From positions 2,167,484 through 2,231,483 of the forward strand of contig RPFO01000065.1 of the NCBI GenBank assembly GCA_009746045.1: a DNA stretch of 64,000 nt, in the 5' to 3' direction. The position numbers and the translations under genes were made by a program. Below, piece by piece: positions 1-16,098 of the stretch. Source of the stretch: Mesostigma viride. Taxonomy: Eukaryota; Streptophyta; Mesostigmatophyceae; Mesostigmatales; Mesostigmataceae. The first letter of the stretch is position 1. Each line of letters opens with the position of its first letter. The notes beneath the pieces were generated by a model. The model searched no databases, had not been told where the DNA came from, and worked only from the letters and a program-made list of their open reading frames with translations.

Positions 1-32
1 ACGCGATATATCGCGTTCTAATTAAAAAAACA

Positions 33-91
33 CGGGTTAATTAATTAATTAGGAACATAACTCCGTTGGGAGTATATGTAGCACATATCCC
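33..91 (-). repeat. LINE-type 3' tail, minus orientation
   Basis: TTAATTAATTAATT tract followed by ACTCCGTTGGGAGT and TATGTAGCACATATCC. Read on the minus strand this is the same hairpin plus TTAA-repeat ending seen in plus orientation at about 167-227 and 6388-6440. It looks like the 3' terminus of a related non-LTR element inserted in the opposite orientation. The body of that copy lies off the left edge or is missing. Confidence 0.55.
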
Positions 92-93
92 AG

Positions 94-239
94 AGTTGCT
101 TACATTCCCACCCTTGCATGAAGTAGCCTAGGATGTATTGGGTTAACAGCCATATGCCCCTTCTCAGGGATATGTGCTACATTGACTCCCAACGGAGTGA
201 TGTTGATGATTAATTAATTAATTAATATCCCAGAGTCCA
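94..239 (+). repeat. Truncated LINE/SINE-like 3' end
   Basis: Starts GTTGCTTACATTCCCACCC and ends with an ACTCC-CAAC-GGAGT hairpin and a (TTAA)n tail. The same 130-bp block recurs at 6314-6440. It is a short 3' fragment of a non-LTR element family whose reverse transcriptase probably recognises the terminal hairpin. That role is inferred from UnaL2-type LINEs; only the repeated hairpin and tail are seen. No coding sequence. Confidence 0.55.
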
Positions 240-892
240 AGCCACGAGCCACGAGGTAGCCATGGGGCTGACGGCGGAGCTCATAACTTCCACGTTTGGG
301 CACCGAATTCGGCCGTGAATATCACAATCGCTTCGTCTTTCTAAGACACACACGCTCATATCAAGGAGACAACCAGCGCAGGCCCGAAATCGGGAGAATC
401 CGGACCATGGTAGCTCGAGCCTGCCGTTATCTTGTCCGCGTGTTCGAGTCGTTCAGGATGATGAAGATGAATGGTGACTGATGGAAATGTGTAGCCGTGT
501 GCATTGAAATTATGGCTGGCTTACGTGTACTGGGGTCAAAGAATGCAGCATACCGTTGTTGGAAGCGCCAGGTGGCAAAAGCCAGCAGGCGCCCCTTGTT
601 GCGAAGTTGGCGAAAAAGGTCACGGCTTTGACTCCGTTGCCAGCACATCATCCATGAGATTGGGCAATCCAAGATACGCTCGGCCATCAGACGACGTTTT
701 TTGATGACGACGCTTTTTGATGACGAACACGCTGATCTAATTTTTGGCAGCCATCGCCCAGGATTTCGAAAGTTATCGCCGGCGGCCTGCCCAGCAGATA
801 TCGCTATTTTTTCTGCACGTTATGGCGGCACCACGCACGTGAGCCGTGCGCCTGCGCCCCCTGCCATCGTCTAGGTGCTATTAAACGTAGCC
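240..892 (+). promoter_or_regulatory. LINE-1 5' UTR (probable internal promoter)
   Basis: No convincing ORF. The first 100 bp match the start of LINE-2 at 27196-27330. Bases about 360-409 recur as a 48-bp near match in the casein kinase intron at 10911-10960. Non-LTR elements carry internal promoters in this region; the shared 5' block between two otherwise different LINEs suggests the promoter part, but this is inference. Confidence 0.4.
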
Positions 893-2068
893 ATGGAGGC
901 CCCCGCATCGTCTTCAGTTCTTGCTGCCGAGTCTCTCGAGGACAAACTTGCTGCAAACAAAATCGCCACCGACATTGCCGCGGCCAAGAAAGCCGCTAAC
1001 AAGCGCACCAAGACTTCGGCAGCGACTTCGGAAGCAACTCCGATAGCGGTTGAAACCTCCTTGCCGGACTCCATTTCTTCCTCATTCTACATGCCAGCCG
1101 CACGTTTGAGCCTGGACGACATCGCTGCCTTCCTTGGCTTCAGCGACGCCGAGGTGCGACGCGTGCTGCAGCTCCGCTACGAACACAACGCCCCGATTCG
1201 CCACCCTCGCACCGGCCAGGTTATGGACGCTCCTTCGGATACCATTGATGCTTTGGAGCCCAAGGATTGCCGTCTTGCATGTCTTATTTCGTGCTGCTCT
1301 GAACTTGTCGAGCTGCCGGCGACACCCATCGCCAGGCCAGCCCCCGCGACCGACACTACCGTGCCGCTGCAGGACCTCGCACAGTCTTTTACGACCGTGC
1401 AGGGCGACATTAAGGTCCTGAAGGAGACGATGCTGGAGCTGAAGAAAGCCATGGCAGCCCCTGCCAAAACTACCACGTTTGCCGATGTCACCGGCAAGCA
1501 ATTGACCACCATTGTTCAACAGGCGGCCAAGTCTGCAGCTACCGCTGCGGTCACCCAGAATGCAGTGCAGCAACGCCAACGCAATATGGTAATCAAAGGC
1601 TTCCAGAAAGGCGCGGCAGCACAGGAGACAGCACACTCACTTGCCGAGGAGCTGCGCGGCCCAGCGTTTCTGGGGAAGCTGCAGCTCCAGAACCGTGTTG
1701 CCATTGAACGTGCCATTCGGCTGCCAGGCCCTCTGGGCCTGGTCGTCGTCACCATGGCCTCCATGCACGACAAACGCCTCGTGCTGGGAGCACGTCGTCT
1801 GCTCCAACGCGATGACTTCAGCCTCGACGAGGACTACACGACGGCTCAACTGAAGGCGAGGAGCGCGGTGTGGAACAGCACCATCGTCCAGGAGACCAAG
1901 AAGCAAGAGACCAAGGGTAAGCGCATTAAGTTGCGTCTGCTTCAGGATGGCTCCTTTGCAGCATTCTTTGATGGGCACAGGATTACAGGTGTTCCGATTA
2001 ACACCCCCGGAGCGGAGTCTCGTCAGGCGTCTAGCCAGAAGGGTGCTGCCTCTGTTGGTAGACAGTAG
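893..2068 (+). CDS. LINE-1 ORF1 protein, RNA-binding type
   Basis: 391 codons from the first ATG (893); an upstream in-frame GTG at 875 is less likely. The N-terminal part is Ala/Ser/Thr-rich. A predicted coiled-coil stretch near residues 165-200 (VQGDIKVLKETMLELKKAM) precedes a C-terminal region with IKGF...LPGPLGLVVVTMAS and the DEDYTTAQLKARSAVW segment. The latter resembles the RRM plus C-terminal domain of L1-type ORF1p (LTPEQRKLR-like helix). Expected role: nucleic acid chaperone that coats the element RNA. No CCHC knuckle seen. It lies 74 bp upstream of ORF2 in the same orientation. Family identity rests on domain order and weak sequence likeness. Confidence 0.75.
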   Translation: MEAPASSSVLAAESLEDKLAANKIATDIAAAKKAANKRTKTSAATSEATPIAVETSLPDSISSSFYMPAARLSLDDIAAFLGFSDAEVRRVLQLRYEHNAPIRHPRTGQVMDAPSDTIDALEPKDCRLACLISCCSELVELPATPIARPAPATDTTVPLQDLAQSFTTVQGDIKVLKETMLELKKAMAAPAKTTTFADVTGKQLTTIVQQAAKSAATAAVTQNAVQQRQRNMVIKGFQKGAAAQETAHSLAEELRGPAFLGKLQLQNRVAIERAIRLPGPLGLVVVTMASMHDKRLVLGARRLLQRDDFSLDEDYTTAQLKARSAVWNSTIVQETKKQETKGKRIKLRLLQDGSFAAFFDGHRITGVPINTPGAESRQASSQKGAASVGRQ

Positions 2069-2142
2069 GTAGACAACCTTCCTCGTCGGCTCGCGGCTAA
2101 CAGGCTTCGGGGACAGCCTCTAAATAGTCCCGTTCCACTACC

Positions 2143-5100
2143 ATGCATCGACCTAACAGTCGACTGAGACACATGGTGGTGCCGGTATCTCGGGCCAGAA
2201 CGACAGCTCTCAGCAGCAAGATTAGCAACACCCAACGCATGCTAGATTTCCTACGCCTCTGCGTTGCGCAAGCATCCCCGAATACCCAGAGCAGGCGGCA
2301 GGCTCGCATCCTACGCTTGCAGGACAAAATAAATGCGATGAAAAGCACTATTTCTACCGCTTCCCTTCCCCCCTCCGTTTCACCCCCACCTCCACCCCCC
2401 GCCGCATCCACCCCCATCACCCATCGTCGTCCTCCCCTGGTGGGCCAGCAGGCATCCTTGGCCCTTGCCACTTTTAACACCCGCACATTGCTAGATGACG
2501 ACCATAGCTGCCGGGTAGAGGAGCTAGTCGCATTCTGCATTGAGCATCGTGTGTCTATATTAGGCGTCCAGGAACACCGCCGCACGGTGCCACTTGGCAT
2601 GGTGAGCACTGATCGCTTGGCGGGTGGCTGGCGGTTTTTCTTCGCTGGCAGCGGTACGTCTGGCCAAGGTGGTGTTGGTCTTTTGTGTTCGCCGCTGGCA
2701 GTTGCTAGCCTCAGCACGCTTAAGTTTCTAACGCCACGCCTTATGGTAGCACACTTCACCTCCGTCGAGGGGCGGTCTAAACACCACCTCACGGTGGGGG
2801 TGGGCTACGCACCCCATAGTGGTCTACCTGCGTTGGAACGCCAGAAGTTCTTCGAGGACTTGCATAGCCTTGAGGGGGCCACCCCGGCCCGCCACTTTTT
2901 GGTTATGCTGCTAGACGCCAATGCCACGCTCCCCGTGGGTACTGCTGGCAGTCGCTTTGCGCCTGCTGACACTGCTGCTAATGACAACACTCCCCTGTTT
3001 TCTGCCTTTTTGCGGGATAGCGGGATGGTTGCTGTCAACTGCCACTTCCAACGTCCCTCCCAGGACTTGGTCACTTTTCGTGGCCCTAACGGCCGTCAGG
3101 CCTGTCTGGACTACGTGGTGGTACGGCAGCCCAGGTGTACCTCGGTTCTGGACACCCGAGTGTTTGACACGCCCACGGTGTGCTCTGACCACCGGTTGGT
3201 GCGCGCGACCCTTCGGCTCCGGTTCCACGTCCCCGCGCGCCGCGCCCCAGTGGTCCGCCCTGACTGGTCTGCTCTACGTCCGGTCAAGGGAGATCCTGAG
3301 GACTGGACGGACGCCGAGCACGAGCGGAACTGGTGCCGACGGAAGTACCTGTCGGCACTGGACGCCCGGGCGGACGTCGACGAGCTGGACAAGGGTGCCC
3401 CCAACGCAGCCATTTTTGCGGGCTTTGCGGCCCGTGCCCCGTTGCTGGCGGCCCGGCACCTGCCGGTCATGCCCCGCCGCCGCCCCGGCCCGCTCTACCG
3501 CCAGGACCCCAAGGTCTTGGCCGCCCGGCACCGCCTCAAGCGTAACCGGGACCCGCTGCAGAAACCATTGCTCAAGGCCGCCCTTGTGGAGGCCTACGAG
3601 CACGCTCAGGACGCGGAGGCGGCCCAGTGCATCGCGGATGCCAAGGCCTGCCAGGCTCGCAACCAGGGCAAGGACATGTGGTACCACCTCGACCGGCTCG
3701 GCGGCCGGCGGCAGCGCACCCCGGTGGAGCACACGGGGGACGGCACGGCGCCGGTAAGCCTTGACCGCTGGTTGGCCCACAATGTTTCCTTGACCGGTGG
3801 GGCTCGCGCCCCCCCCCGCCGCTTCACCCCGAGACGGCCGCCCGCCTCGGGGTCGCCGGACCCCCGCCGCCGCCAGCGCCCCCCTCCTCGGCCGCGGACT
3901 ACCAAGTCCCCGCCTTGAAGGAGGGCTGCCTTGCCACCAACGACGTCGTCCACCCCTTCACTTTGGAGGAATTGGACGGCGCCCTTGCTCGCCTGCGGTA
4001 CGATGCGGCGGTCGGGGCCGACCACCTTTCTGCTGAGCTGCTGAAGACCCCTGATCTGGCGGTTAGGGATCTTCTGCTGGCGTTCTGCAACCGTGTCCTG
4101 CTCTCTGACGAGCCTCCGCCTGCTGAGTGGCAGACGGCCATCCGCGTCATGCTGTACAAGAAGGGCTCTGCTGCTGACCCCGGTAACTACCGGGGTGTCT
4201 GCCTCCAGAGCGCCGCGCTGAAGGTCTTCATGCGCATGATGCTGCACAGGCTCCGCGCCGCGCTGGACCCACACCTGGGTGAGTCTCAGATGGGTTTCCG
4301 TAGTGGTCGTAACACTGTCATGGCTGTGTTTGTCGCGCGCCGGTTGATGGAGGAGGTGCGTCGCCTTCCCCCTGACAGTTTGCCGCTGGTCCTCATTTTT
4401 GTTGACTATATCAAGGCCTTTGACACGGTCCTCTGGGAGGCTCTTTGGGCCATCCTAGCTCTGGACCGCGTGCCACCAGCGTTTATTGCTGCCATTCGCC
4501 GACTGTATGAGGGCTCACAGGCAGTAGTGCGGACTGCGGAAGGCACCACCCCACCATTCCCCCTTCACCACGGGGTGTGGCAAGGTTGTGTCCTGTCTCC
4601 ATACCTGTTCATTATTGTCGTGGACCACGTCATGCGCCAGGCACGTGCGCGCTTTACTGCTCTTAAGGGGTTCGAGCCAGGCTTGGACATCCTTAACGAG
4701 CGTGGGCACGGCGGGGTTAGCACGGGTTACCGCCTGGCTGACCTGATTTACGCGGACGACACCACCCTCATCGCGCGCCCCGAGCACATTCAGACCTGGC
4801 TGGACTGTCTGGGCCTGGAGGCGAGGGCGGTGGGGTTGGAGATTAGTGTCAAAACTGAGGCGATGGTGATTGGGGCCTCCAGTCGCCCACCGCTGCCGCG
4901 CCTGCTAGACGGGACGGAGGTCCCACTCCGCGACCGCTTCAAGCTGTTGGGGAGTTGGCTTCCGGACACTGCCGACGATGTGGACACCCGCATCGGCCTT
5001 TCCTGGGCCAAGCTCCGTTCGCTCAACACCTACTGGCGCTCCAAGGGCCTGGACGAGCACCGCAAGCGCATGCTCTTCAAGGTCCTCGTCCTCACGGTGC

Positions 5101-5612
5101 TCACGTATGGCGCCGAGGCATGGACACTCACGGCAACACTGGCAGCCAAGCTAGACGGCACGGTAACCCGGATGCTCCGACAGGTCCTGAATGTCGGGTT
5201 TTCTCAGCGTAGGTCCTTAGAGTCTTTGTATCACGGTATGCCGCGTATTTCGGACGAGATTAGACAGCGTAGGATAGCATTTGTAGGACATCTTGCTCGC
5301 ACCAGCCAGGTCGACACCGCCCTTGGTCTGGCCGGTCCCCAGCGGCTCGGCCAACCGGGGCGGCACATTTTGACCTGGCCTGGCCCCAAGAACATTCCTA
5401 AAAAGGTAGGGAAACATGCCATGACCTATACCCAGATGTTGCTGGACGACCTAGTGGTCCCAGCCCAGTTTGAGTACCGCATCCACTCTCTCTCCCGTCT
5501 TTGGACTGCCATGCAGGACAAGGAGCGGTGGAAGAAGATTGTCAAGGCACACACGCCCGACCCTGTGGGCAAGCCACCTCCCCCCAAGCGGAGGAGGCGT
5601 TTTGATGAGTAG
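2143..5612 (+). CDS. LINE-1 ORF2: AP endonuclease plus reverse transcriptase, one frameshift
   Basis: The first part (2143 to about 3817) has an exonuclease-endonuclease-phosphatase domain: LATFNTRTLL, GVQEHRR with the catalytic Glu, LLDANATLP, LDYVVV and the final SDHRLV. The second part (in phase from about 3818 to 5612) has the reverse transcriptase: NYRGVCLQSAALKVF, FVDYIKAFDTV, HGVWQGCVLSPYLF and the YADD box near 4749. After the RT come LTYGAEAWTL and RRIAFVGHLAR, a C-terminal segment common in RTE-like elements. The two parts are in different frames; the switch falls at a run of nine C at 3809-3817, where loss of one C would join them. This is either sequencing error or a single inactivating indel. 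Enzyme role: target-primed reverse transcription. Confidence 0.88.
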
Positions 5613-5682
5613 TGTAGTTAGGCTTTTCTAGATAGAGTTAGGATAGTTCGATCACGCGGCTTCCTCCACCCCATCCATCATG

Positions 5683-5740
5683 AAATATGTGCTACATGAC
5701 CTCCCCACGGAGGCATGTTATAATTTAATTTAATTTTAAT
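5683..5740 (+). other. LINE-1 3'-terminal hairpin and AT tail
   Basis: ATATGTGCTACAT is followed by CCTCC-CCAC-GGAGG (5-bp stem) and a tail of TTTAA/TTTTAA units. It has the same layout as the ACTCC-CAAC-GGAGT hairpins at about 183-199 and 6398-6414. Compensatory changes (CCTCC/GGAGG against ACTCC/GGAGT) keep the stem paired, which suggests that structure is selected. Confidence 0.6.
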
Positions 5741-6265
5741 CAGACGACGTGTGTGTGGGATGGGTTAAGTGGCTAACCCCCCGGTAGCTGCTCGCGGTGG
5801 GCCAGAGAAGGGCATGTTCTTTCCAGGATAGGTGAACAGTGTTTGCATGAAATAATGTCATTCCAATTACCATAATTCGGCAGAACTACAAGTGAAACAT
5901 CCATAAGCTACTGGAGGGGGGCGCAGCATACTGGAGGGGGGCGGTCATCCACGTTGACCACAAGCCCTGGCAGCCCCCTCCTGCCACCTCAGACTAGGAA
6001 TATATATACCAGTAGTGTAGATTAGTAAGGCTTAGCCTAGCATGTGGCCCACGCGCATGTGCGCCCATAATGGCCCCCATGGATGATGCCTTCAACATTT
6101 AGCCATGCTTTGTCTATAATGGGACCCCCATGGATGTTGCATTAAGAACTTAGCCATGCTATGCCATGCAGAGAGATGCTCTCTGTCGAGAAGCCATGCC
6201 CTAGCCCTTGCATAGCCATGATGATCTTCCTCCCCCGTGCCAGGATCCCCTTAGCTGGGTTGAAC
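5741..6265. other. Spacer without recognised gene
   Basis: No ORF worth reporting. It contains a short direct repeat of ACTGGAGGGGGGCG at 5911-5943 and ATGGCCCCCATGGATG/GGACCCCCATGGATG duplicates near 6070-6135. It probably belongs to the 5' part of the non-autonomous element ending at 6440, but no boundary is visible. Confidence 0.35.
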
Positions 6266-6440
6266 CTGAGACAGCATGGTGGTGCCGGTGCCCTTGCGGC
6301 ACCTAGAGCAAGTGTTGCTTACATTCCCACCCTTGCATGAAGTAGCCTAGGATGTATTTAAAGCCATATGCCCCTTCTCAGGGATATGTGCTACATTGAC
6401 TCCCAACGGAGTGATGTTGATAATTAATTAATTAATTAAT
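6266..6440 (+). repeat. Non-autonomous LINE derivative, 3' part
   Basis: GAGACAGCATGGTGGTGCCGGT resembles the start of ORF2 in LINE-1 (2166-2190). It is joined to the 130-bp 3' block shared with 94-227, then the ACTCC-GGAGT hairpin and (TTAA)n tail. A deletion derivative that kept both regions is the simplest reading. No protein coding capacity. Confidence 0.45.
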
Positions 6441-7462
6441 CCATAAGCTAGATGATATTCAAGCTACCTTACTCTCCACCAGATCTATGCCTTCAGTGCA
6501 TGTTAATGGTTTACCAGATCTAATCATGCTCTTGGCTCGCTTAACAGACAACAAAGCTGTGATCCGCGCATCACACTTCAATAACAATTGAAGTATGGAC
6601 TTTCTCACTGGCTTCGAACACTGATGGATGGCTCAAACTAGGACAGTGTACAAGCGCAAATGCCCCATCATTACAGCCAGTCTAAAATTCTCCAGAAAAT
6701 TACAAGTGGCAGTAAACCCTTAGCAGTACTTGCTTCCCATTTCAGTTCCATGGACCTAGACTCTTGCCAGGCTATATGAGATGGTTGCCCATGCCCTGTG
6801 GGGCATCATAGCGGGTGATAACACCAAAGCTCCTATTGGCCAATTTCTCGGTCGCCAGTCCTGAGACTAGTTGCCAAGAAGAAAATTGCTAGGAAATTTC
6901 CTGGCACTCCGCGCTCCACCCTGCTCCGGCCACCTGGTAAATTCCTGACCAGTGAGTTATTCTTTATTCCTATACGTCCATGTCGCGCAACCCCCTTTCA
7001 ACTGGCAAGCACCCACGGACGGGCTGAATGTACCCTCGACACTGGCAAAGGCTACCGACTGGCAGCACCCTTCCTGTTGGACACAGGGTTTGCCTTGCAT
7101 GCCAGGTAACCGGGAAACCGGCATCCCCCCCCTCCCAGGGAAGAAAACCAAGGGACTCCGGCAACAAACACTTGGCTGTTGCACGAGCGGCTACCACTAC
7201 AGCTCATCCTGCGCCGATCATGCTGTTGCCACTGGGGCAGCGCCAGGTCCCTGCAGAAAAGGCAAGAACAAAAAAAATAGAACGCCCATGGATTACCACA
7301 ATGTGCATCGTAAGTGTTCTGGATCTCAGCATCAACTGCAATAGAGCCAACCACCATGGACGATGACTCCTACAAGCCCCAACATTCAGGAAGCCCCAGC
7401 TCCCCAAGCAATTCCAGGATTGTCATGCCTAAGAAAGGAGAAAGACAAACAAAAACCTACAC
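6441..7462. other. Intergenic, downstream of casein kinase 1
   Basis: No supported gene. Short ORFs on both strands near 6952-7407 show no recognisable domain. Because the kinase is on the minus strand this interval would hold its 3' UTR and polyadenylation region. If the last exon is spliced rather than ending at 7463, an extra C-terminal tail exon could lie here. Confidence 0.4.
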
Positions 7463-12716
<5,254 letters not shown>

Positions 12717-14079
12717 CCCTGAAACCCGATCAGTCTCCGTGGTTGCTGTTGGGGTGTAGCGCGCCGGCGGTCAGCCAGGCGCGATGGTGTGAAAATTCCT
12801 GCTCACCCCGAAATACTACAGCCGGAATCGACCTAGCTTCCGAATGATCGCACCCTCATCCGGGACTCGCGATGCGACCCGCTATTTCTACTACAGGTGA
12901 TGGTCACAGCTACAGCATCCACATCGTTGACACCACCTATTTTTTCGACGAGGGCTATGGAGAAAGGGCGCTTCATATGCCGATAAATCCCGCACACTCG
13001 TGGAGCATATGACGCGAACACGTTGACAGAACCTTGGCGAGTTAGCTACGTACAGGTGCAACTGCCTTCCATACTGTGCGCCGGCTATCCAACCGCCCCC
13101 TCGGTTCTCTCACACACAGCTTCAATGGCGATATGCGCGTTTCCCAGCATGACTAAAACTGCCTGGGCTACGGTACGCTTTGGGGCCAAAAAAAGGGGGG
13201 CAGGGGTCACTATAACTGACTGTGAAGGTCACTGTACAACCTTTTTTTAAAACCTGGGAGCCGGGCCATCATCAGTCAGGTTTGTTGGCACTTGGCATGC
13301 TCGAGCTGCGTGATACCAGATCTGGTACATACACTAAACGCGCCGTCCATAGTGATTGTCTAGTTTTCGCATTGGATGATACTACAAATATTTTGAAAGA
13401 GTCACTACATTTTGAAAGTTTGCAGGTCATGGAACGTGCCACTTGTACAGCGGTCCTTTCTCCAGCGCGGTCGCGCCACGCCCGAGTGACTTACGATAGT
13501 AACGGTCGTGCGCTCTGCTGTGCTGCTGCGTTAGGCTTCATGTGTGCCGGGAAAGGCAGCTGTCGACACAAGACGCTAGAAACTACGTGAGTGACCCCCG
13601 CGGCCCGGCCCCGCTTTGACAGACCGCGCCAGTCGCAGGCGAGACCCCGAGCCGTCCCCGCCACGTGTCGAGCCCTCGGAAACCGACGCCGGCGCCCCGC
13701 CCCGTACGGCCCGGGACGCCCCGGCGCGTCCGGCCGGGTCCCAGGGCGGGCCTTGGGAGGCCGCTGTGAGAGGCTCCGCTCGGCCGATGGGGGGCGGAGG
13801 ACTTTGAATGAGAAGTCTTGCTTTTTTTGGTGATCAGTTTGATGAGTCCGCTCACCGACTATCACATTCCCGGCCCTCCTCGTCGGGCAGAAGTCCTTGA
13901 GCAATTAGGATCCTTGCCGTTCTCGATAGGTGGGGGCTCTCGGGATGCCTACTGTCATGTCATGTGTAGAAGCCCCCACCTACTGAACCCCTCCCCTTAC
14001 ATGCTGACCCCCCCCTACCGCCTATATTATTTTCGAACAAACCCACCCCCTCACCCCTTATCATGATGCTGACCCGTAC
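12717..14079. other. Kinase upstream region and spacer
   Basis: No supported gene. The first part would contain the kinase promoter and 5' UTR (transcribed leftward). A GC-rich, CpG-rich block lies at 13590-13805. T-rich and C-rich tracts occur at 13240-13250 and 13975-14060. Overlapping ORFs in the GC-rich block are unconvincing. Confidence 0.45.
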
Positions 14080-14688
14080 TGTTGCGGCCCGACCCTTAGG
14101 ACGGGCGCAACAATGGAATAAATTACTAAGGCCGTTTGGCCTGTTGTTCTAGTTTGTATGGATCTTGGTAGTCATGTGAATTGGACTAGTTATTTTAGTC
14201 CTAGGTCGTTATGTGTGACCTTCTAGGGGCCGGTGCAGTCGCGCCGCGCCAGTTGAGATCTTGCTTGTACTTATATGCGTGGATCCTGTAGTTGAGGGTC
14301 GATGTCGGCCCGAGGATCTTGCGTGGAATGCATGCTTTGGAATTTTCTAGAGGAGCGGCGTTGTATCTGCGCAGCCACAGGCCTAGGTTAAATTAGTCCA
14401 ATTAAGGACGAGAGTCTCGTTCTCTCTTGGTTTAACCCATGGGTTAATGAATGTAAAGTGCGATGACGCCTTCATATTGAACCTGGGGCAACTATCCATT
14501 TGTAATTGGTATTGCTAGCCATTATAAGTGTGTATCAATTAGCTTGGCATCAAGCCGCGGTGCCAGATATCTCACGACTCACGTCGTGAAGCGCAATCTA
14601 CGTTAGGCTACCTTGATTATTCCTAATTTCGGCATGGTGGATCTTTCGCTACGTAGCTCAGGTTAGGTGTCTGGGCTGGGACGTAACA
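14080..14688 (+). repeat. 5' LTR
   Basis: 609 bp, beginning TGTTGCGGCC and ending GACGTAACA, so it has the TG...CA ends of an LTR with a TGTT/AACA inverted terminus. It is followed after one base by a primer-binding site. An early inverted motif (CGACCCTTAGGACGG) occurs near its start. No second copy in the window. Confidence 0.75.
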
Positions 14689-14689
14689 C

Positions 14690-14700
14690 TGGTATCGGAG
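14690..14700 (+). other. Primer-binding site
   Basis: TGGTATCGGAG sits one base after the LTR end. It matches the start of the usual TGGTATCAGAGC site that pairs with the 3' end of initiator methionine tRNA in many plant-lineage LTR elements, with one difference. It marks minus-strand DNA priming and fixes the element orientation as plus. Confidence 0.8.
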
Positions 14701-16098
14701 GGAAAATGTGCTGGAGAGGTTAGCTAACTCTCGCGGAGAGGGTTAGTGAGGCCAATTAGGATACCAAGGCGGAGCTTGGTGTAGATAGAGGTTCCTGTAT
14801 TCAACGATTGCTGACAGGTCGGCGGCCAGCCCGTAAGGGATTCAACGGCGATTTAGACAGCGAGCGGCCAGTCAGGGATACTCGGCGGGGCCAACCATGG
14901 TCCTGTGGTGAGGTGCTATCGACAGTAGCGGCCATTTAATACCCCAGTTTTCAACGACACCTATAGTGGCGGCCAGAGCTCCGGTTTTCAACGACACCCG
15001 GTGGCGGCCAGTTCCGGGGTTCTCAACGATATTAACGATGGTACGTCACTTAGTTAGATTTAAAATCTTTATGAGCTATGCCCGCTGAGGGCTAGTTTAA
15101 GCGCTTGCCTTCTCTCCCGGTCCGCACGCGTAGAGGGATTTATGTTAAATGTCGTGCTCTCTATAGGCGTTTCTATGTCGTTTGTGCCAATGGACGTCGC
15201 GGAGACGCTCATCTTGTTTGACCTGCAACGGGTCATGGGGTGGATACCGTCTGGCTGTTGCCGACTATGTTGACGGTGTCTACCTCTGTGAGCCCCGCGG
15301 AGGGGAGCAGCGTATAATGTGCACTTGCTCGCGTAGACTGAGCTCGTGCGTGTGCCGTGGTAGACTCTGTCCTTCTTCCTCGTTGCGTTATGTGGTAAGG
15401 TAGTTAACGTAAAGGATTTACGTTAGATGGATAGAGATTGTTACGCTCTTTCCAACGGCACCTTGAACGCCTCATTTGGTTAAGGAACGTAAAAGTTATG
15501 ACGTTTCCTAGGCTGTGCCGACAGTACCCGGCGCGCCACTGTGGGCGCGTACGGACACAGGATGTACAAGTGTCACTTTGATAGTCCGCAGGACGTTGAC
15601 AGGACTTGTACAGGACTTGATGGTCAATTGATAGGTAGGCGCACTGTAGCGCGCCAGGACCTATGAGACAATTGATGCTGACTAGTGTACGGATAGGTCC
15701 ACAGGACTAGCCGTATGGACAATTGATAGATCTGCGCGCCAAAGGCGTGCCAGAGTCTGTGTAATCAATTGATTGACAGTTCAGCTGTGACAGTGCAGCT
15801 GAATACTTGGACGCGTCCCTAGTAAGCTATATGAGTGACTTGGTCACACCGGGACGCTAGTTCTTGCGTGCACGTTCTCTTGGCACTGCGACCCTGTCGT
15901 CTGTGCTGCGTGCAGTCTTGGAAGTGACGTGACTTACGTCTGTGTTTCCTGATTGTTAATAAAGGCAACTTCCTGCAAGAACCATGGCGGAATTCGTGGC
16001 ATTCTTACCCTCACAACTAAGGTCACTGCACTTATTAGATGTATTCCTGGGATCCCCTTTTCTCCTTCTTGCAAGCTTCTGCTAGCCTATTATGCAAT
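14701..16098 (+). other. Untranslated leader with short repeats
   Basis: No convincing ORF. It contains imperfect copies of a unit ending GTGGCGGCCAG and TTTTCAACGACACC between about 14810 and 15030, and several GACAATTGAT-type motifs between 15610 and 15780. Such a long structured leader could hold the packaging signal; that is inference. Confidence 0.4.

Larger units (their letters stand above)
240..5740 (+). mobile_element. LINE-1: full-length APE-type non-LTR retrotransposon
   Basis: A 5' UTR (240-892) is followed by ORF1 (893-2068), ORF2 (2143-5612, one frameshift), and a short 3' UTR ending in a CCTCC-CCAC-GGAGG hairpin and a (TTTAA)-type tail at 5683-5740. The 5' boundary is set by similarity to the start of a second element at 27196: both begin AGCCACGAGCCACGAGGTAG and match for about 100 bp. 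No target-site duplication was identified. The end of ORF2 carries the YGAEAW...GHLAR-type tail known from RTE-like and related clades; clade assignment is open. Confidence 0.85.

Noticed and set aside
13583-13904. Arg/Pro/Gly-rich ORFs on both strands
   Set aside because: Explained by high GC content with few stop codons; no domain or supporting context.
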